Below, piece by piece: positions 1 through 11,756 of a stretch of 64,000 nucleotides of DNA. The notes under the pieces were generated by a model that was given only the letters and a program-made list of their open reading frames with translations, had not been told where the DNA came from and searched no databases. Position numbers and translations under genes: made by a program. Positions within the stretch are counted from its first letter, which is position 1, and each line of letters starts with the position of its first letter. This stretch comes from Isoetes taiwanensis (taxonomy: Eukaryota > Streptophyta > Lycopodiopsida > Isoetales > Isoetaceae), in contig JAJEKV010000001.1 in NCBI GenBank assembly GCA_021234155.1, positions 1,549,927 through 1,613,926 of the forward strand, read 5' to 3'.

Positions 1-458
1 ACCGCCGCGGGGGTCGACGAAAAGCAAGCGGGCGTTCGTTGACTTTGGGGCCCGCGTTGACCGGGGACGATACGGATCGGCCGACGATTTCGGTCTACCA
101 CCTCATCAGAAGGCTTAATTTTAAAATCAAGCTGCCCGAGTTGACTTCGGACCTTCCTTTGACCATTTTTCCGCCAAATGACGGCCGGCCCTAGGGTATT
201 TGGGATACTTGCGATCCAATGGAACCACTTCTTCCTTCATTTAACTACCGCAAAAATTTATAATTCTTCCAAACCTGGGCCTCCAGTCACCCTAACTTCT
301 TTAACCCTGCAATTTCTTACTTTAACCTAACACAAAACCAAACATCAAAGAGGACCTACAACACACTAACTTGGCCTCCTCCTAACTACCGAACTAACGA
401 GTTAGTGTTTGGTCAGTGCTATGATTTCGAGCAACCGAAATCACGGCTCTGATACCAC
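1..458 (-). mobile_element. 5' leader of a minus-strand Ty3/gypsy element, with primer-binding site
   Basis: The bases just left of the LTR at 459 contain, on the minus strand, a TGGTATCAGAGCC match (445-457). This is the usual plant retrotransposon primer-binding site complementary to initiator tRNA-Met, and it is separated from the LTR by one base. The rest is the untranslated leader of the element; its coding part must lie beyond the left edge. I see no ORF worth calling here. The same arrangement recurs at 48797-48809. Confidence 0.75.
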
Positions 459-2051
459 TGTGACGCTCCCTGAATATATATGGCCCCCGGCCGTATACAT
501 ACGGGGACTTTCCCCTCCCATGGCAACCAACGTGCCATGAGCAGGGCCCTCCGTCGGCCGCCGCGTCACGTAGAGATGCTCGGGTGAATGACACGGAGGT
601 GTCATTCGGCCTACGCCTTCGATGGGCTCCTACGTCGCGGAAGCATGAATACAAGGGTTAGCACACAGCATAAATCATATATAAATGGCCACCACGAAGG
701 GTGGCGCATCCATCCAAATAACAACGGCAAAGAATATACATCTAAAACTAAGAAAACACCCCAAACCTCAGGTTCTACCCGGCTCGGACTCGGTGAGGAT
801 CGACCCGACGGCTGGCCTCAAGAGATCAGCGGACGAGTCTTGGCATGGCGTTAGGCGGCATAGAACATCGGCTAGGGTTGTCCACTCCATCCGCCCCTCC
901 CCAGGTGCACACTTTGCCGATGATGGGTCGATTCACGCTATGGCCGCTATAGCCTTGGAACGAAACGGACTCACGGTATCACCCGTTGAGCCTACTCGGG
1001 GTCTCGGCGCCCGGTGCGATGAGGCAGTGGGGAGGGGTCCCCTTCCGGGATCCGCGGTGGTTCCATGGGTGAGCTAGAGAATACGTGCCGCATCGGCGAC
1101 CCCGCATCCGTGCGAGCTTACTCACCCTAAATCTACTCAAAGTGCAAGATGCTCCATGCGGATCACACCTCTACACGCCAGGGGAGTGTCGGACCATACC
1201 CGGCCCTCGTGGCCTGGGCCATCGAGGCCTAGCCCATGTAGGAGTCTCGGGAGCCTTTTATGTTAGGTGCAAGACCCCACCCCACTTCACCTTGTGTCCC
1301 TTATCCGGTGCTAAGCGGACCATAGCATCTATGACCCGGGTGGTCTCTTGTACCGCAGTTGCAACTAGTGGGAATATTGCGGGGGGCTCTACCTAGGAGC
1401 ATACTATCATAATTGAGCTCGAAGTCTCTACCCCCCCCCTTTAAACCCCCCGTTTAATGGCTTCATAGATACATTAATCAATTCCTTAACAGAGCACCAT
1501 TCATAATTGAAATGTAATCCTACTTACCAGAGAAGGGTTAATTTCAACAAAGGCAATCAGAAAAGAGAGTACTACAATACTAGCCTACAATTCACAAGCT
1601 AAACTACTACTAACCCGTGTTTCGGCTGGAACCGTTATCGTGGGGTGCTTCCATAGTGCTGCAAGTAGGGTAGCAGCAACAGCTAGTGGTGGTTCAGTGA
1701 TTTTGGTGAGGTCTGCAACAGTCCTTGGGCGCTCAGCTGCTCCTTGGGCACTCAACTGGTTCGATATTGGCTATTATGGGGGGTGGTGATCCACCTTATT
1801 GGATCCAATTAGCAATCCCCATGCTGGCCAATCGAGTTTGGCCAGGTGGTGCCTTCCCAAATCATAATTAGCTTAATTATTATTAATTTTCTTAATCATA
1901 GGTTATTATCCTTAATGTTTTAATTAACATAGCTAGATAAATCCCTTTTAGATCAACCCCCTAGGTTACCATACCCCATGGTGGCGTATGTATACTGGGT
2001 GACGTGTCAAGGTATTTATACATATACCGTATAAATACTTGGAACGTTACA
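459..2051 (-). repeat. Complete 5' LTR (about 1.59 kb) of a minus-strand gypsy element
   Basis: The LTR begins TGTGACGCTCC and ends GGAACGTTACA, so on the minus strand it runs TGTAACGTTCC to GAGCGTCACA with TG/CA ends. It abuts a primer-binding site on its left, which makes it the 5' LTR of an element transcribed leftwards. Both ends match the LTR at 42496-44041 in inverted orientation: the ACGTTCC start followed by a tandem TATTTATACGGTATA-like U3 stretch and an ACGTCACCC motif, and the CACGGAGGTGTCATTCG segment near the other end. The element body is outside the window. The base composition is GC-richer than its surroundings. Confidence 0.8.
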
Positions 2052-2469
2052 GTTCACGCCGTTAGGGCTACGTTCTTAGGGTTTTACCGTTCCACTTTCT
2101 GATTTTGATGATAACGTCTCCATTATCAACCACTACTCTTGATTTCGTAATTTCTCTAAATCATAGATTTGAAGCAAGAAAGAAGCATTTGAATAATTAA
2201 GTGAAGGTATAGAAAATAGAACCTCTGGAAGAAGGGTATATGCCGGAAAGAATCCTTACCTTCAATTTTGTCGCCGCGTCCAATAGCGCCTTGACACATG
2301 TCGGTGTTTCTTATCCTGAAAACACAAAACTCAGCATCTCGCATGCCTTTGTTCCTACACAGATTTTTACCAGCATTCTGCTGCTTTTACTCCACATTCA
2401 GCTATTTCGACCCCGCATTCCACTGATTCTACCTCAAAATCTGGTCGCAGAATTAAAGGTAAGTTTTCT

Positions 2470-2870
2470 TTCTGTATAAGGGAAAGGCCCGCTGGGCTAC
2501 TTTCTAGCCGGGAAAAATGGCCCACGCGCGGAGCGTGGAGGCTAGCTTGACTGACCAAAAAACAACCCAGCGGGCCTTTGGCATAACGGAAAATATCCAT
2601 TGGGCTTCATTCTGCTGCTGAATGCAAGGTAAGATCCACGGAATGTAGGGTAAGATCCATGGACTGTAGGACAAAATTGATCTAAGGTAAAAATATGTCG
2701 TTGTTCTTGCTCGACTTTCAAATAAAGAAAACTTGCCACGTGTCGTAATCTGATTGGATGGGAAGTCAGAATGAAGCCCAATGGTTTTTTTTTCCAATAT
2801 GCCAAAGGCCTGCTGGGCTGGCCGGTCAAGCTGGCCTCTGCGCTCCACACGTCGGCCATCTTTCCACTCA
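2470..2870. repeat. Foldback repeat, copy 1, with an inverted second copy of its core
   Basis: A 14-bp perfect stem (2483-2496 with 2566-2579) encloses a core containing ACGCGCGGAGCGTGGAGGC. The core plus right flank (about 2516-2612) recurs in inverted orientation at about 2770-2868, giving a second, larger palindrome of roughly 95 bp arms. Between the arms lie short repeats of the type GGAATGTAGGGTAAGATCC. A related copy is at 10190-10560. No coding capacity; the ORFs here are open only by chance. It is probably a non-autonomous foldback or MITE-like element. Confidence 0.65.
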
Positions 2871-3145
2871 CCATCTTCTAGTCGATGCATGTATGTCGGG
2901 TTACTTTCCTTCTATGCATGAACTGCATGTTTGGCACATAATATTTCGTATCCTACACCCATCTTATTTGCATCATATATTAAACTAGAGTTTTCTAGTT
3001 TGTGCTAGTGCGCACCTTTTCACATTAATAGTTGTTTATTCCGCATGAAGCTCCACATTCTTATATCTATGATGATCTAGAATCCGCCCATGGGTAAGAT
3101 GACTAATTTGAGTAGAGTATGGAGGAGGAGCGCCTAGTTTTTCTA

Positions 3146-3434
3146 TTTTCATGTCTACCCCTTGTATTTTATTCCCCATGGAGGTATGAATCCCCCATGA
3201 AAGTATATTTTTTATTATGAGCTTAGCCTTCTTAGTTATGGCATGATGATGCAAATTAGAAAAGTCGCCTTGAGTACCTAATATTCTTATTTTCACGTCT
3301 ACCACTAGTATTTTTATTCCGCATGGAATTATGAATCCCCCCAAGGAAGTATATTTTGTATTATGAGCCTAGCTTTCTTGGTTATAGTATGGTGTTGAGG
3401 GATATGCAGATTAGAAAAGATGCCTTTGAGCTTT
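3146..3434. repeat. Tandem duplication, two diverged 144-bp units
   Basis: The unit starting TTTTCATGTCTACC at 3146 repeats as TTTTCACGTCTACC at 3290. Both carry ATTCCxCATGGA, TATGAATCCCCC, AAGTATATTTT and ATTATGAGC at the same spacing. The copies have diverged by substitutions and small indels, so the event is old. No ORF explains it. Confidence 0.8.
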
Positions 3435-3499
3435 CACATGTTCTGGTTTGCTTGATAGTTGAGTAATCTGGCGTCCTTCAAAAAACAAAAACTACAAAA

Positions 3500-4100
3500 G
3501 ACCATCTTTATAGTGGTTTAATAGCAGTAAATTATGACAATATTTGGGTGCCTTATGGGTAACCACTATGAATAGCCACATCCTTTTAGGTGATAACTAT
3601 GAATAATTACCATGACCATTAACTAGGAATTGAAAACCATGCTACAAACCACAACCATTTTATATCATGTGATGTCATAATAAAAAACTAGCATGAATGA
3701 CCACTATGGCATTTAAATTAGTATAAAATACCATGTCATAAACTACCTCAAATTATCTGTGCTATGTTACAATACAAAACCAACATAAAAAACCATTGCC
3801 ATATTTAAAGTAATGTTGAAAACCATGCTACAAACCACGATTGATTTAATAAGCCATACTAAGTTAGAAAACCAACATCAATGACCACCATTGATGCTAG
3901 AAACCATGTAATAAACTAATATTGGTTTTAATAAACCACGTTATAACATAAAAATCAACATTAATAACCATGTACTCATTATGAAAACCACTATGTTATG
4001 TGGTTCTTACTAAGAATAAAAATTTTATCATAAAAAACCACGTCTATAGTGGTTTTTTAGTGGTTCATTGCAGCGGTTAAATTTTTGGGTGCCTTGTGAT
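3500..4100. repeat. Degenerate AACCA/CCACTAT-rich repeat region
   Basis: The region is dominated by variants of AAAACCATG, AACCACTATG and AAACCACxA at irregular spacing. It is bounded by direct repeats of the type ATAGTGGTTT followed by TTTGGGTGCCTT (near 3510-3560 and 4050-4100). This could be a decayed minisatellite or the interior of an unrecognised non-autonomous element. No gene. Confidence 0.5.
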
Positions 4101-5255
4101 ATATGCCACATTGGTCCTTGAACTATCAGTCATCATGAAATTAAAAGATGCAAGAATGAGTGATTTCACTTGGAAAATATGTTAACAATAGCATATTTTT
4201 GTTTTAAAGTAGCACCACTGTTGGATGTTCAACACCAAATATGAAACACAACATCACACACATTGATATACGTAGGTATGAAAATGCTTATGCTATAAAA
4301 TTCAATGTCGGGGGTACATCTACCATTTCCAAGGTTACAAAAATTTATAGAATTTTATTTTATATATTCCACTCAAATTATGTAGGATGAGGTCTTGAAT
4401 TCGATCGAGCCTGAGTAGTCAATATGTTTGCAATTGAGAAATTTCCTACATGATTCCACAAGTTCGCAATTAAGTTACTACAGAATTTTAACCTGTTCAA
4501 ATGGCATGTAAAGTGCTTGATTCTATCTATCAAATGTTCTTTGTAATTTTAATGCTCACTTATGCTTTTGAAACCTTATGACTTTTGATCAAATAAATTG
4601 CAACTCCAAGTTCAGATTTGCACTCTAATTTATAGTTGGAGATATTAAACATTTGTATCCAATGCAGTTTTCCCATCGGTGTGAGGGCACTCTAACTTAT
4701 ATTTAGAGATTTAAATGTTTGAAACAAATGTAGTTTTCCCATGGATGTCTTTCCATGTCACGTTCATAATTGTTGCAGTTGGCAAAACAATGCGGCCCAT
4801 ATAGAAAATTCATGAGCCATAGCCAATCAACAATATTCAAAAGCTATTCGAGTGATAAGGGATTTGAGCTTGATGTGTGGACAACCAATTAATAGAGGCA
4901 TCAACAACATTCCTAAATTTCATGTAGTTGTGGATAACCAATTATTAGAGGCAACAACAACATTCTTAATGTTAATTCAAGTGTATCTATATTTGTTGCC
5001 CAAACATAACGCTGATTACCATTTCTAGTAATTTAATAGAAAATGACAAGGAAACAACTCTTCGTGTATTCTTGCATATCGACAACTGGATGACAACCCT
5101 CCATGAACTGTCGCCAATTTCGTTTTCCTTGTCACAACACACATACACTAATATGCCCACAACTACAAAAACTTCAATATATAAGATATTAAGACATATT
5201 CTTCTTATGTGTTGCTGATGACATGAGGATGGACAAGAAAAATTATGGAAGAGAT
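4101..5255. other. AT-rich intergenic sequence, no gene seen
   Basis: I see no coding exon, RNA gene or clear repeat. There is a weak local duplication of CTCTAATTTATAGTTGGAGA and a diverged second copy near 4619-4715. Confidence 0.5.
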
Positions 5256-5341
5256 AATTTTCACCGACGGAAAAGTTCGCCGTGAAATTTCCTGGCGCGT
5301 GAAATTTCCTGGCATGGCGAACTTTTCCGTCGGTGAAAATT
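5256..5341. repeat. Perfect 26-bp inverted repeat with a duplicated loop
   Basis: Arm 5256-5281 is the exact reverse complement of arm 5316-5341. The arms contain CACCGACGGAAAAG and its complement. The 34-nt loop contains GTGAAATTTCCTGGC twice. Subterminal ACCGACGGAAAA-type repeats are common in plant CACTA/Spm elements, so this may be a CACTA-derived fragment, but no transposase is nearby. Confidence 0.75.
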
Positions 5342-5576
5342 ACCTGACGAAAAAATAGGGGGCTTGAAATTTGCCCCCTGATAATTTTTTTCTGGCGTCT
5401 TCTGGGGTTTTTTTCTTCGGTGGCGCCGCTTCTGAGGGGAAGGTGAGGTAGCTCCAACGGCAGGGCAGATCGACAGGCGATCGACTACAAATTTCGATCT
5501 GAAGAAACAAGGCATTTGGGACCGAAATTTCAAGGCCCCTGTTTTTTCGTGTTTGATTATTCGTGCCTTTAGTGAA

Positions 5577-5858
5577 TGTTGGTGAAATAGTGTAGTTCTA
5601 TTTCAGGGAAAAAGTGACCCGCCAATTTAGATTTTTTTTTTACATTTGACTTCATATACTATGACATATAAGTTCTACGTGAAATATGCTCTCCTGACCT
5701 AGTCACATTTTTACTTCATCTAGTAAGATAAAATGTAAACCAAATAATGTATATTCATCAATAGAAAGAAAACCATTTCACCTTTTCTATATATTTCCAA
5801 GGTCATGAGGTGACATGATTTATGCCTTTCGCCAGACATGTTGGTGAAATAGTGTAGT
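5577..5858. repeat. 20-bp direct repeat containing CACTATTTCACC (minus strand)
   Basis: The same 20 bases occur at 5577-5596 and 5839-5858, with weaker similarity on both sides (GCCTTT before; GGGAA/GGAATAGTG after). On the minus strand the repeat reads CACTATTTCACCAACA. No coding role is visible. Confidence 0.6.
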
Positions 5859-8572
5859 CCTCTTTGAAGGAATAGTGCCAACATATAGAATTTTGCTTGA
5901 CTTGAGCCATATCTAATTGTACTAGAAATGGCAGATTGGCACACGAGGACACTAGCTCCAAGGTAGGCCAAAGATATATCAGTCATGACAACTGGGAGGT
6001 TCTCTGCATGGTTCAATTCCCTTGGGAGATACAATTTGTCTGACTTTGATTATGTATATAGGCTTAGGAATGTTGGAAAATAGTTGAAAATGTAGAATGT
6101 ACATTATTTACTTGCAATCCATATGTGAAAAGGTGTGTGTTTTGAATCAGTTGAATTTCTCAAAGACGATTTTGGCATTTCCACTTGCGATGTCCTGCTT
6201 TGTCCTTTTGGGATCTTACAATGAATATAGTCATTAAAGAAATCATATAGAAATCTCATTTTCTTCGTCTACTTCATAAATAAATAGCATGCCAGCTTGT
6301 GAATTTCACTTTACATTTGACTTTAAACGACACTAGAAATTGTACGACAAATAAGACCCACCAAATGTAGATCGACACAACATGTGCTAATATGTTGACA
6401 TGACATATAGATCAATAAATGAAGTTCTAGTGATGGTGATGCCATCCATCCAGGTATATCTTCCATGCACTAGATGACTAAATACTACTAGAGAAAGATA
6501 AGGAGATGATAGATGATAGCATAATGTTGCTTCATAGTCCTTGCGCAATCAATGCTTAACAAAGTAATCTAAAAATGTTTAAAATGTTCTTCTGCAGACA
6601 TTTTACCTGTTATGCTCAAATTGTACAAACCATTTTTGTAAATGTTAACATGCATGTCGTGTGGGCTAATGGAATAATCGGATGTGGTTGGCATTGGGAT
6701 TATTATGGTCGCATGTACCCTAGTTCAATTGTGAAGTGCACTGTAATGATTGAGACTAGGGCGCAACTATTTATTAATGATAAACGTGGTTGCAATTTGC
6801 CTTGGAGCATTATTATGTTAATAATAAGGAAAGGAGGCAAAAGATTTAAATGGTTACAATGGTTAAAAATACCATTGAGCCATTTCTGGGTTAAATAAAC
6901 TTTAAGGCTATAATTTTATTGTGGAAGGAGTGAGCACCCCTTAAATCAGCAGAAGCCACCAATGGGCTACCTGAACGTGGCTGAGCCACGTTTTTGAGGC
7001 AGTGAGGCTGCCAAGTTAAGGGAGAGGCCGTTTGAGGCTTCTGGCAGTCGTAGCTGCCTGATAAGATGCCGCCACGTGGCCTTGCCATGCTGGCAGGAGG
7101 TTATATCAAGGAAAGTGGCGGCCTGTTCCAGGGAGGCCGGAAGGGATGAAGCGAGAGTAGAGGTTGCAGACAGAAGCAAGGCTTCCAAGAAACCATCAGT
7201 TGGAAATTTTGGCAGTGCTAGGAGTTGCTATAGCGCTTAAAGCAGGATAATTGGTAAGTCCCTTGATAGATGGATGTGGCAGATGCCATAGCGGTCCTAT
7301 CATCCAGAACTGCGAGAAGGTTAAGAAATCCTTCTCGGTATCAATTAATCTACACTTGGGCAGTATTGGGCTGTCCGAGGATTCCCTTCAGATGAATACC
7401 TAGAAGCAGCTTAGTGTCTACCTGATGTAGCTCTATGATAAACTGAGATGTCTTCATTGAGTTGGTTTGTGGCATGGTGATTTGTTATTCCAACCTTGAA
7501 CCTCTCTCCCCTGGGTTCTTGTAGTAGAACCTAATGATATGCGATGGAGCTATCAGCCTTCATCCTCCCAATGTCCATTGTTATGTATAGAAATGAGAAT
7601 AAACTTGTTTCATGAACTCCAGTATTATGGTGAGACAAGTCTATGATCTTGGTATGGGACAAGCTCATGTTCTTGTCAACGGACCAGAGGTACTTGAGAG
7701 TTCTATGAAGTTGTGCTCCACTGTAAAAGTATCGTTATGATACAGAGGTAAGCACAGTGAGTGCCCACCCAAGGGAGTTTTATGTGGGCATGTATGTAGA
7801 TGAGCGAAGCTTATCTTAAAAGGAACTTCTGGTACTAGTGAGATGAAATCTATCGCTGGTATAGGACGATGATGGATGTAGTCAACAGTCTAGTGGCCTA
7901 GGTTCTAATGTTGCTTGCAGTTCCTCCCTTACACTAAATCCATCAGCGCGGGAGTTCTAGACGACGTACTATCTAGATATGGCAGGGTGCATCTACTTCG
8001 CAGATGCTATGGAGCATGTGGTGGATTCCATATGTGTGTAGTTGCAGTCCGTCAGTCATTGCATCATGTTGATACTACGAGATAACTCTTATGCATGTTA
8101 TTAACACATGGAAGCTTGTGCAGGCTGTTTGATAGCTGGCGGAGCATACGCGTGTATAGTTATCTTGTGTTGTCATCTTGTTATCTGTATACGTGGCTTT
8201 CATGTATATAGCCTCATGGGAGGCAGTACTTGTTCTATGTACTCTGATGGTTTGATGTGAATACAAATCGAAATTTTTGGTACTAAAATTTTGGTATGAG
8301 AATCTAAAAGAACATAAAAACGGAGTTCCTTTCATCAACTGGAAGTTAAGGCAATCCAAAACACAATTGGATTAAATGGCATATTTGCTAATGAAGGAGA
8401 AAATGAAGAAGAAAGAAGATGACGATTAAGGAAGAAGAGGATGATCATTATTTTTAACTGATCTATTTAAGACTCTTTATATGTTTTATTGAATTGAATT
8501 TACTTTGATTTTTATCATCCACAGAGACTAAGAATTTTTTTTTCCAGTACAAAAAAGAACATATGAAGCTAA
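5859..8572. other. Gene-poor region, nothing assignable
   Basis: The short ORFs (for example 6575-6898 plus and 6891-7188 minus) have no recognisable motif and look like chance reading frames. A GC-richer patch at 6920-7200 is unlike its neighbours and could be the edge of a degraded element. No RNA gene or array is seen. Confidence 0.4.
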
Positions 8573-9240
8573 TTACCATAAGTCCATAGAGACTAAGAAG
8601 TCTATGGGATCCAGTACAAAAAAGAACATATGAAGCCAATTACTATAGAACACCCTAACCAAAGGGTTTCCAAGGGAGAAACCTTGACAATAATGAGCTC
8701 GCTGATGAACTCTACATCTACACGATAAGTCAAGAACTAGGATATAAGATGCTAGTGTCGGCACTGCATATGCCTGCAAAAGCACATATAGCGGCTGACT
8801 AGGTGTAATCGGAGAGATATATCGTGTTCGGATAGTCGCAAATACTGGGCAAATATGAAGAGTATGGCACTCATCTTCAACCGCTCTCATTTGACAACAT
8901 TGACATATCATGGTTTCACGTTCCTCACGATCCCATCTGCCTGACGGTGTATATCATTGCAAACTAACACAATTTCTATGTCTCTTCTTAGGCAAATGTG
9001 CTAACATATATTGTTGTGGGCTACAAGCATGCATGAGATTAATGTGGCTTTTATAATGTGATGTCTTGACTATCTCCAAGGCGGTGGCATCCCCAAGTTT
9101 ACTGAGAAAGCATGCATCGAGATATTGCTTCAACCGAGTGTGCTCTTCATTGTCTACACTTCTACACATGTCTGTTCTGACATATTCCATCTAGAGAAGC
9201 AATAAGTGCATTTCGCCTTCCAACAGACTTTAAGACGTTA
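8573..9240 (-). pseudogene. LINE ORF2 C-terminal relic with zinc-knuckle-like end
   Basis: Minus-strand frames read GRWDREERETMICQCC, then an EDECHTLHICPVFATIR-like stretch (about 8830-8950). This matches the GRW..R..R.C..C...EDE.H....CP.....R signature at the C-terminus of many non-LTR reverse transcriptases. Upstream, 8954-9190 encodes a region compatible with the preceding helical segment, but a stop and frame changes break it. Only the tail is present; no RT core is seen. A dead fragment. Confidence 0.6.
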
Positions 9241-10149
9241 TAGACTCATGACCATTATGTAGGTGAGGTTTGGAAGCCGAGTGTCTCCCATGTTGACCAC
9301 TTATGACAGTAGGGTATCTATCATTCCAGGCCAACATGTTGAAGAGGAAGAAACCTTGTCTCTTGATATGAGAGTATAGACTTGACTTTAAGTGCTCGGG
9401 TCAGGAAGGCTTTATGGACGTGCCCCAAGTCTTCTCAAGTGGCAACTGATATGATTGAATCACATACTTCTCCCGTATAGAAGAATCGTCTCCACCAAAA
9501 CTCCAAACAAGACAAGGGGGATTTACCATTTTTACATATAAACTATGTGCATGCACAGGAGGGGGGATTTTTGACCCATTTCCATCGGTAGGAAGTTCCT
9601 TTTTCGGTTTTTTTCGGTTTTCGGTTTAGGTAAATTTTATATGGAAGGGGTCAAAATTGGCTTTTTAAAATCTGTATGGAGGGGGCGGGTTGGGGGTTGC
9701 CACCCCTTGAATGGAGATGGCATACCCCCCCCTATACATGAGTGAATCCCCCGTGAAACAAGGTGGGACCAGTATAAAGTCTACTTTGTGGCAATTGTTC
9801 TGCATGGCATACAAAGCCTTCCAGCCCGCAATCACCCGTTGTTGGATACAAGTGTCCCAATATGTGGTGGTTGTAACTCCACGTCAAGGTATTTGTATTG
9901 AGAACATGCTTCCCTTTTGTTCGTGAAGATAAAACCCTCTCCTTTTTAGTGAATACAAGTATGCTTACAAAAAACTGCTTTTAAGAGTAGGTTTTTCATA
10001 ATGCACAAGCTATTATCAAGGCTTCTTACTATTTTTTGCTTGACCAGAAGGAAAAAATGATATCGGAAGTTTATCTTCAGATACCATCTTTTGTATAGTC
10101 AGGTGGTTTTCCTCTATTTATCCATTGGGGTCCAATCTTGGCTTGCATT
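9241..10149. other. Intergenic, with G-rich and polypyrimidine stretches
   Basis: No gene is seen. Around 9600-9730 there are short repeats of TTTCGGTTTT and G-rich runs. The 71-aa ORF at 9711-9926 has no recognisable features. Confidence 0.4.
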
Positions 10150-10189
10150 ATACGTTGTTGTTTTTATTTGGTGATTGAATAAATGTTTT

Positions 10190-10560
10190 GTATAAGGAAA
10201 CGCAGCCCTACCCCGCATTCTGACAGGGAAACCATGCCGATGCGCAAAGCGTGGAGGCCTGGTTGGCCCTACCAGATTGCAGGGTAGAGCTGCATTCCAA
10301 TTATGTGGAAGTAGGTTAAGTTGCATCATGTGCAAGTAAATCTGCATCAAATCTCCAGAATGTAGAGTAAATTAGCGGAATGCAAGGTAGAGCATCTGGA
10401 ATGCAAGGTAGATCACCCAGAATGAAAGGTAAATGAGAATGTCGGGCAGGTCAAAGCCTTGTTTGAGATTTAGAGAAGGTAAACTTGCCACATGGCATTG
10501 CTTGATTGGCTTAGGTTGCATGCATAATGCACCTAACGTGCTTTTATGGCATTGTTCAAA
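10190..10560. repeat. Foldback repeat, copy 2
   Basis: The stem 10202-10217 pairs with 10278-10293 (14 of 16). It encloses a core with ATGCGCAAAGCGTGGAGGCC, matching the ACGCGCGGAGCGTGGAGGC core of copy 1 at 2520. Downstream are three or four short repeats of the type GAATGCAAGGTAGA, and a segment (about 10470-10510, AACTTGCCACATGGCATTG) that matches copy 1 at about 2725-2755. The stem sequence itself is different from that of copy 1. Confidence 0.65.
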
Positions 10561-11756
10561 AGAGAAACATAACTTTATAGAATACCGAGAAGCTATGTCT
10601 GAGAGAAAAAAATGATCTTCAAAGTGATAGGCTCAACATGGCTAGGACACCATGAATTGCTATGTTAATTGAGAGATTAAAAAAAATGCATAATTGGATT
10701 AAAAAAATGAGGATGCTAAGACAACAATAGCAAAGCATGAGGTAAGCGGATGCAAGCTGGCCTAAAAAATGGGGCATGTGCGGCCGGCTATGCCGCACGG
10801 CACATGCGGCACAGATTGCGGCAGACCAGGCGCTAGAAGATCTAGCCCTCCGACGTGCATGGCATGGTCCCCTCACTTCATAATCCCTGCAGCTTTTCTC
10901 AGCTATTTGTGCGCAGAATGAGAGCCTGCAAGCTGAACATTGGTCCTTTCTAATTTGCTTCTCAAATTCGGCTTTCCGGTAGCTTTGGGTGCCCTTTTTT
11001 TGTTGTTCTCTGATGTTTTTGTCTTTCGAGTGGGAAGGCAAACCAATTTCTGGGGTTTTTGTCTATTTATGAGCTCCTGCACGCCTGCAGAAGCGAGAAC
11101 TATGCTTGTTTTTGGCCCCTTGTGAATCAATGCCTTTAGAAAATTGGGCTTTAGGTAATTGGTACAACCATAAGTGCTCGAATTGGTAAAATTAGCACCA
11201 GTGGGTCCTCATTTTCATCTGACTGGTAAATTTCAATGATAGCGCCATAAGTTGCCGAAGAAATTTTGCTCTGCACAGGAATTTTTTGCGGCTAAATTCG
11301 ATTCAAGTGGGCTCGAAAGGTATTCCGGCGAATGGGGTCGTGAAATCTTGAAGAAATTCTTAAGCTAAGGAGATCAGCAGGCCGTCTTCTTAGCATGGTA
11401 TGTTTGTCTTCTCAAATGCTATGCAGAAGGGACAAATGGGTACTTCTCTTATGATGCATCTTTTGGAATACCGAAGACGCAACCTTGGTCATTTTGTCGT
11501 TGGATGCTCTGTATTAGGCATATTCATATTTGAGCTTCATTCCTATTCAGTACTATTATGCCGATCATGTCTAGCTTGGGATGGTAAGTTGCTGACTAGC
11601 ACTATTTTTTGTATTCTTCCCAGAATTAAAGAAGGCATTCATAGTTCCGCTAGCCGATTGACTATGTCAACAAGATGGCGCAGCAAGCTGTTTTTAATGC
11701 AGGAGTTTTAGTGCAGTAAGTTTCAGGAGCTCTAATTGCTGCATCGCAAAGGCAGA
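10561..11756. other. Upstream region of the WAV3-like gene
   Basis: A pyrimidine- and T-rich stretch from about 10930 to 11750 probably includes the promoter and 5' UTR, possibly with a 5' UTR intron. I could not locate a convincing TATA box or transcription start. The 103-aa ORF at 11400-11711 does not resemble any protein I know. Confidence 0.35.

Noticed and set aside
6891-7188. Overlapping minus-strand ORFs in the GC-rich patch
   Set aside because: No family motif, no conserved neighbours; typical chance frames in GC-rich DNA.
11736-11756. Reading the WAV3-like gene from 11736
   Set aside because: The codon at 11736 is TTG; the first ATG in frame is at 11757 and gives the MGRGW start expected for the family.
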